Shown piece after piece: positions 57,866 through 64,000 of a stretch of DNA of 64,000 nt. Origin of the DNA: Sebastes aleutianus (lineage: Eukaryota > Chordata > Actinopteri > Perciformes > Sebastidae); contig CAKAKS010000062.1 of NCBI GenBank assembly GCA_916700875.1, positions 19,396,626 through 19,460,625 of the forward strand. Reading direction: 5' to 3'. Numbering within the stretch: the stretch's first letter is position 1; every line of letters begins with the position of its first letter. The notes under the pieces are model-generated. The model worked only from the letters and a program-made list of their open reading frames with translations. It was not told the DNA's origin and searched no databases. Made by a program: the position numbers and the translations under genes.

Positions 57866-59770
57866 TTGAGTGAAACCGCTGGACTTAACTCCCATAAATT
57901 GACTTTGGGCTTGCTCCGGCCTCTCAGGGTGGAGTAAAAACTTCAATCAGCCTCAGGCCACACCGCAGTATTTACACTCACTTCAGCTCATCAGCGACTC
58001 CCTGGCTGCAATTGGATTACCTCAACCTCACTCTATGGGCAGAGATGAGAAGTTGCAGTGGATTTCTGATTGTAAGTGTACATACATACAGATAGCTGAG
58101 CATATTCAGCCTCTGCTGACTGTTCATATTTCTTACTATTGTTCTGCTAAGAAATGCAGGGGAAACACAAGAGCTCAGAAGTAAAAAAAATAATAGTTTG
58201 GAAATGAATGTACCCGTTAAATGCATCAGTTAGACACGCCAGTATAGTGTGCAACTAAATGTAGTCACGGAAGTAACTGGAGTTGCCCTTAAATAAGTTG
58301 AAACCAATCCTATTACAGATCGATCGTATTGCTTCTGCAATCTATCAACCTAACTCACGGAAATAGAGAGACAGGGTGATGAAACATGTAAAAACTCATG
58401 AGCCAACACCCTCCCCAGTTATGTCAAGCATATATTTGCAGGCTAATCGTGATCCAAAGGGCTCCTCTCGGCTTCAGTGCACAAACATTGTGAGTCAGCC
58501 ATACCACTCCTGAACCGTAGCAGACAGTGTTAAATACTATACTACTGCAGGGTAACTGTCATTTCTTCTAACTGTGCAATCATGAACGCGCTCTATGGCA
58601 CTTCAGCATTTTATTAGAGTTTTTCATTAATGCAGCTGAAATCTCACAGGTGACAGGGGTGCAATGTAGGCAGCATTAATATTTATGAATCATATATCAT
58701 CTATGAATGGTATTTTTCTTTTTTCAGTGGCTTTTATGATCAGAAACAGTTCATTCCAAACAGTGCGATGGTAAGAACCACTTGTGAATTGTCAACACCA
58801 CTAAGTAGAAAATCTTCTGACTGTTCAGGGCTGATCTTTATGAAAATTATCACTGTGCTCGTACAGGTTCCTGGTGAGAGATTTCCAGCCGTTGTAATAA
58901 AAAAAAAAAAGACTTAATTTTACATTTTTAAACATATGATGTAAAGCTTATTTTTGTGATGGTTTTCTTGCAAATCTGAGTAAGTAAAATCTGTCATACA
59001 CATGGTTAATCTGTTCAGTAGAGTCGCTTAACTGTTCTTGCTTTAATCACAGGGAAATTTAACTTTTGACTCTGTCTTGTTGCTTCAAGTATTGTCTTTT
59101 ATAGCTGTTTAATAATAGCCAGCTACTGTATATTACCATCCAAAGAGTCAACCTATAGAAAGAAATATTACATTTATTTGCCCCTAGTAATATGGAAATT
59201 AAGTGCAGCAGAAAAGGACAAATCATATAGCTGGACAGTAGTCCTCATCTGTGCAGCTAATGAACCTGTAAAATAAGATATGTTAGCACTTCAGTGTCAA
59301 AAAGTTACTGTCATTACCATTTAATAACTTGGAAGCAATACTGAAGAAGCATTTCAAAGGAGAGGAAAAAAAACATGACAACCCTCCATAATACCTTAAG
59401 GTCATGAATACCCTCCATGCTTTATACATTGTGGTTCTATTATGTACAGTTTTTTCAAAGAAACATGGCAGCAATATGGGCCTGAACATAAATGAACAAA
59501 GAACGCACAGCTGACTAATTGGTTAACATTTACATCGTAGGCTCAGGATTGGTTTTATGGCTTTAAAAAAGGAAAAAAAATAAACCAATGTTGCCTCTGA
59601 GGTGATAAGCATCCACCAGTGCTGTCTAATGATGTGACGTAGTTTTAGTGTCTCGCAAATGACAGGTATTTTTGTATAAATGTACTTTCAAATACAGCGG
59701 AAGTTCAACTTTCAATTAAAAGATGTACTGTTTGTTCAAGAGAGGCTATAAATAAAGAATGTGCTGTGCT
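57866..59770 (+). other. mlx: mlx 3' UTR (probable)
   Basis: No coding frame. AATAAA occurs at 59579-59584 and 59751-59756; the second, in ggctataaataaagaatg, is the better candidate. It would give a UTR of about 1.9 kb reaching to within 100 nt of the convergent psmc3ip stop (59862). Confidence 0.4.
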
Positions 59771-59861
59771 CACACTGCTCTGGTGTATAATCTATATTCT
59801 TTGCTAAGCACTGCACAGGCTTACATTGATGAAGTGGATGAACAAGCGTTTTCTTGGTGTT

Positions 59862-62800
59862 TCAATCACTTGGCACGGTCACCTTACAGTCCTCATCAGT
59901 CTCCACTCCAACTTCCTCCTGTGAGGGAAACACCACGTATTATATTAGTCTGTCTGTCTCTCTGTGTGCGTGCATGCGTGCGTGCATGCATGCGTGCGTC
60001 TGTCTCTGTATGTCTCTCTGTCTGTCTCTCTCTCTCTTTCTGTGTGTGTGTGTGTGTGCCTCTCCCTGTCTGTCTGTCTCTGTGTGCCTCTCTCCCTGTG
60101 CGTCTGTCTGTCTCTTGAATTGAATTGACTGTACTGTGAATAAAAAAACACTGACACACAAGCAAAACACACATGTGGTGTCATGAGGTTGAGTTTTAGA
60201 AGGTGGATTTTATGAGCTTGTTTCACTCACCAGGAACTGCTTCTTGCTCTTAGGATACCCTTCCAGGATTGCATCCATCATGTCTGAAGCCTGAGAGAAA
60301 CAAAGCACAACAAAGTTTAAGAATTTAGTGGCAACAGCATATGTCTCTTTATGATAACAATCATAATTGCAGCTCAATATACATACCAGTCTCTTCCTCT
60401 TCTTCCACTCTTTCACGTAAACATTCCGGTCCTTGTAAACCTGTAAATCAAAATATTATGAGCATTGTACTACCATACTGTACAGCAAACAGAGAAACAA
60501 CAATAGTAGTATCTTTACTAGGTTTATAAGATGTTTTGCTGTAATTAGAAAAGCATAAATGCATTCCCGACCTTCGCTTTCTCTTCTGGTGTGACGTGAT
60601 TTGTGGCTGACTTTATCTTCTCCACGCGCGCTCTGTACCCCGAACACTCCGCTTTCAGCTCCTTGATCTCTGACATCATTTCCTCTGTTGTCAGGGAGCT
60701 ACTGAGCTCCTTCAGCTCTGTTAGTGGGAAGGTCACACAAATGTAAATAACATTCCCTTTCATAATGCAGTACAACAAAAACACGGTTCCTTACGTACGG
60801 AGAAGTAAACCATTTACTGTACTCGTATAGCAAATAGCAAGATTCTGTCTGTGGCCTAAAACTGCAAAATGCACATATCTTGGTACTGTGTAGTATGGAG
60901 TGAAATTAGTCTCAAAATGGTCACAAATGTGTATTACATGATCTAAAATGAAAAATGAGAGTGAGTGTGTGCAACGATTTGTGCGTATTTTTGGGCACTC
61001 ACAAATGCATGTCCAATCTACACACAAATACTAGGGCTGTAAAAGTTAAAGCGATAAAGCGTTAACACAATTTAGTTTTCACGCCACTAATATTTTTAAT
61101 GCATTAACGCACCTTGCAATTTTTAGGTTGTAGCGGACTCTGTTTTAAAGTTAGAGTGAAGATACTGGCATCATACTAGCTTCTCACGAAGAAGGTTAAA
61201 TAACGCTCCAAACTTAAACTACATTTTGCGAGGAAAAACTGTCATGGTCATTTCCAAAAGGGTCCCTTGACCTCTGACCTCAAGATATGTGAATGGAAAT
61301 GGGTTCTATGGGTACCCACGAGTCTCCCCTTTACAGACATGCCCACTTTATGATAATCACATGCAGTTTGGATCAAGTCATAGTCAAGTCAGCACACAGA
61401 GCTGTTGTTGCCTGTTGGGCTTGAGTTTGCCATGTTATGATTTGAGCATATTTCTTTATGCTTAATATTCTGAACAATATTTGTCATTGTTTTGTGTTAA
61501 TTCATTTCTAATAACAAATACATACATACTTTTGCAGCATATTTGTCCACTCCCATGTTGATAAGAGTATCAGATACTTGACAAATCTCCCTTTAAGGTG
61601 CATTTTGAACACATACAAAATGTGCGATTCATTTGGGCGGGCGCGACACATCTCCGATAGTATGATAATAACACACTTCCCATGCCTAATCTGATAGTCT
61701 GTAGATTATGTAGCCTATAGATAAGATACATTTTAATAAAATACAGTTGAACCGACAGAATACAGTAGAGCACAGAAGCCGTTTTCATGCCGCAAGGCAA
61801 ACAAGTGCTCGCGTCTGTCTGTCTAGTCACATGAGAAGCGCAGTGAAACCCTGCGGATCCAAGCGGGACGTCAGTTGCGTAGGCGGTCCTTCAATGTGGC
61901 CCCGGACACATTTGCGTACCCACTGAATGTGGCCATATATGGCCCAGACCACCTCTGAATGTGGTCTGAGTGATCAGATCTCAATGCATCTTGAGTGAGT
62001 TCACAACTGTACTTGCTGTCCACTTGTGATCGGATCACTCAGGACGCATGTTAATACCAGGTCTGAACAGGGCCTCTGTCTTTAGACACCAACTTGTAAA
62101 GATAACCAGTTTACTTCACCTGAATTTAGCTGTCTGCAGCTCTGGGTGAGCGACTGCACCTCTGCATTGAGCTGTGAGACCTGACAGTCCATCGCCTTCA
62201 GGTCTGCATCGTTCACGTCTTTGAACTGAGACTGTAGGGAAGGTTAGCAGCAGAAGACTATTGTTAATAGCAGTTTTTGGCAGAAATGACTTTCAGTGCC
62301 TACTTTCCACAACAATACTGTATTTCAGATGAACAAACTAACCTGATCAGCAAAATAAATCTTTTGCTTTCCATACATTTTCTCCTTTATCTTGCCCTCT
62401 AGAGCCAGCAGCTCCATGGCTTTGACCACTGCCTGGTGAATCACAAATATGCAATCAATCATTAATTGTAAGCTACACTGACACACAGCACAATCATCTT
62501 ATAAGTAAGTATTAATCTCACCGTTTTGCCAAATCCATGCTGCTTTTGTAAATTGCAAAAGACATCCTGAGCACTGTAGGGTCTGTTCTTCTCATTCAGA
62601 TATGCAAGGATGAGTGTGGAGCCTGTGGATGACAGCAGGTGAATCATAATATGTCTGACACAAACATTCCCAAATGGTACTTACATTTAAAATATTATAG
62701 CTGATAAACCTCAACCATAGCTAGAAATGACAGCTAGATTTGTGTGGTATTTGGATCTTTTAGGGTGCCTTGACTCATATTAATGGTACCCTAGCCTTTA

Positions 62801-63105
62801 TTATTTTACTTTATGTTGTAGGCTTTTATTTTGTCTTTGTTTGTATGTTTAGGCCAAAGTGAGCTTAAGACACTAGTGAACAATGAAGAAGCTCAAATGA
62901 AAAGGTTTGAGAGCTAACGTTAGTTTATTATGCTGTAGGCTATGTGGCTATTAGCTGATAGCTTCTTAAATAAAACTGTATAATCTGTGAGATCATATCA
63001 GCCTCGTTCACCTCGATACCAGAGTAGGATAGGACAGCTATCTTGTTACAGTCAGAAACATAAACAGACATAATGTGAACTCTTACCGTTATCCTTTTTA
63101 CTCAT
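59862..63105 (-). CDS. psmc3ip: PSMC3IP / HOP2 meiotic recombination protein, complete gene
   Basis: Forms a heterodimer with MND1 that stimulates DMC1/RAD51 strand invasion during meiotic pairing in the nucleus. Coding exons in transcript order: 63105-63087, 62622-62522, 62432-62343, 62231-62120, 60717-60572, 60440-60387, 60290-60231, 59918-59862. They sum to 639 nt (212 residues; human 217). The N-terminal winged helix includes LAYLNEKNRPYSAQDV, QKQHGFGKT and MYGKQKIYFADQ. A coiled coil follows (DLKAMDCQVSQLNAEV to ELKELSSSLTTEEMM), then KSATNHVTPEEKAKV, KEWKKRKRL and DAILEGYPKSKKQFL. The last exon encodes EEVGVETDEDCKVTVPSD, confirming splicing over the microsatellite-bearing final intron. 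It converges on mlx, its neighbour also in human. Confidence 0.94.
59945..60116. repeat. TCTG/TGCG/TG compound microsatellite
   Basis: Alternating tgtctgtctctctg, gcgtgcatg and (TG)n units in the last psmc3ip intron. Long open frames on both strands here are artefacts of the repeat. Confidence 0.85.
60718..62119. other. psmc3ip intron with DNA repeat
   Basis: Between the ELKELSSS exon and the coiled-coil exon. From 61032 (tagggctgtaaaagtt) to about 61625 it is the inverted partner of 54516-54880, including cctctgacctcaagatatgt. No exon seen. Confidence 0.55.
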
Positions 63106-63340
63106 CTCTAACTTCTACACGTTACCTTCAGCTTTACAAACCGAGTTTCCCGCGAAATATGCGTCACGGAAAAGATCGTTTATGCTTTAAGATGCAACAC
63201 ACTAGTAGAAATAATATCGCCCCCACGCGACCACATGAGTCTCTCCTTTAAAAAAAAATTTGTGATACCCGCAAAGAAGAGCAGAGTGAGAGCTCTGTAA
63301 TTGTGGCTGGTCTACAAATTAAAGGGACAACACATTAAAG
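63106..63340 (-). promoter_or_regulatory. psmc3ip: psmc3ip upstream region with E2F-like palindrome
   Basis: Immediately 5' of the ATG at 63105. TTTCCCGCGAAA at 63146-63157 is a symmetrical E2F-type motif about 41 bp upstream of the start codon, which would suit S-phase or meiotic expression. No TATA box is evident. The tandem repeat begins at about 63341, so little unique upstream sequence is available. Confidence 0.45.
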
Positions 63341-64000
63341 GGACTGTAAGTCTTATAGTATAGACTTTTTAATTTTTTCAACACACTATAATATGACTTT
63401 TTTTTTTGGCCCATTATACTATGACTTTTTTCGACATACGATACTAAGACTTTTAAAAGACTCTGTTTGACATACTATGCTATTACTATTTTCAACATGC
63501 TATAATATTACTTTTTTATTTTTTCGACATACTATACTATGACTTTTTTTCCACATACTATAGCATGATTTTTTTTCTATTTTTGACACACTATACAATG
63601 ACTTTTTTTCCACATACTGTACTATGACTTTTTTTTTCGACAAAATACTATGACTTTTTTTTTATTTTTTCGACATAGTATTATATGACTTTTTTATTTT
63701 TTCGACATACTATACATACATACTATGACTTACATACTATGACTTTTTTATTTTTTCGACAAACTATACTATGACTTTTTTTCCACATACTATAGCATGA
63801 TTTTTTTTTTCTATTTTCGACACACTGACCTTTTTTTTCATTATGTGACAGTCTATTTTCAGGTCTAACTTCTGATGACGGAGTCAAATATACGAAGAGA
63901 ACAGTCCGAAGTGACTTTTTTCGATATACTATACTATGACTTTTTTTCGACATACAATACTATGACTTTTTTTTGTGAAATACCAAATTACTTTTAGTAT
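63341..64000. repeat. AT-rich minisatellite to the right edge
   Basis: Degenerate tandem units of about 25-35 bp built on gacatactatactatgactt followed by a T-run and ttcgaca or ttccaca. About twenty units with variable T length. The array continues beyond the window or ends at its edge. Confidence 0.85.

Noticed and set aside
59896..60226. Overlapping frames of 60-119 codons on both strands
   Set aside because: Generated by the TCTG/TG microsatellite in the last psmc3ip intron.
60210..60230. psmc3ip ending by readthrough after KKQFL (VSETSS-stop)
   Set aside because: gtgagt is a strong donor, and the exon at 59918-59862 supplies the conserved EEVGVETDED end.
1..64000. tRNA, rRNA or snRNA genes
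   Set aside because: No A/B-box pair with a foldable cloverleaf and no rRNA or snRNA core sequence was noticed by eye on either strand; a covariance search was not possible.

Overview
This window is vertebrate nuclear DNA, most likely from a ray-finned (percomorph-like) fish. The genes are split by short introns with canonical GT-AG sites. The introns and intergenic spaces are full of fish-type DNA transposon fragments (hAT-like and TTAA-flanked MITEs), LINE 3' tails and microsatellites. No prokaryotic or organellar features are present. Calls rest on reading frames, splice-phase bookkeeping and remembered protein families; no search was run.

Layout. (1) Positions 1-31545, + strand: the 3' two thirds of a SRCIN1 (p140Cap) gene. 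Its 5' exons lie left of the window. Seven well-conserved coding exons (2702-9925) join in frame, followed by three more probable exons, a less certain terminal exon (25367-25852) and a long 3' UTR ending near an AATAAA at 31523. (2) Positions 32499-50151, - strand: a complete formin-like 1 gene (fmnl1). Its 25 coding exons sum to 3333 nt, giving 1110 residues with GBD/FH3, FH1, FH2 and DAD regions. (3) Positions 53072-57865, + strand: a complete mlx gene (bHLH-leucine zipper partner of MondoA/ChREBP). Its 8 coding exons sum to 738 nt (245 residues). (4) Positions 59862-63105, - strand: a complete psmc3ip (HOP2) gene. Its 8 coding exons sum to 639 nt (212 residues). From 63341 to the right edge there is an AT-rich tandem repeat.

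Srcin1/fmnl1 and mlx/psmc3ip are convergent pairs; fmnl1/mlx is divergent. In human all four genes lie on the long arm of chromosome 17, and MLX and PSMC3IP are neighbours there, which supports the SRCIN1 rather than KIAA1217 and the FMNL1 rather than FMNL2/3 assignments. The genes are not one pathway: two act on actin and adhesion (SRCIN1, FMNL1), one on glucose-responsive transcription (MLX) and one on meiotic recombination (PSMC3IP).

No new multi-gene system was found. The most unusual signal is a 188-bp insertion in an fmnl1 intron (44285-44472) with a perfect 14-bp target duplication and a hammerhead-ribozyme-like core, resembling Penelope-type elements. Other notable points are several mobile elements sitting within about 25 bp of splice sites, three hAT-like elements with identifiable 8-bp target duplications, and a class of TTAA-flanked MITEs.
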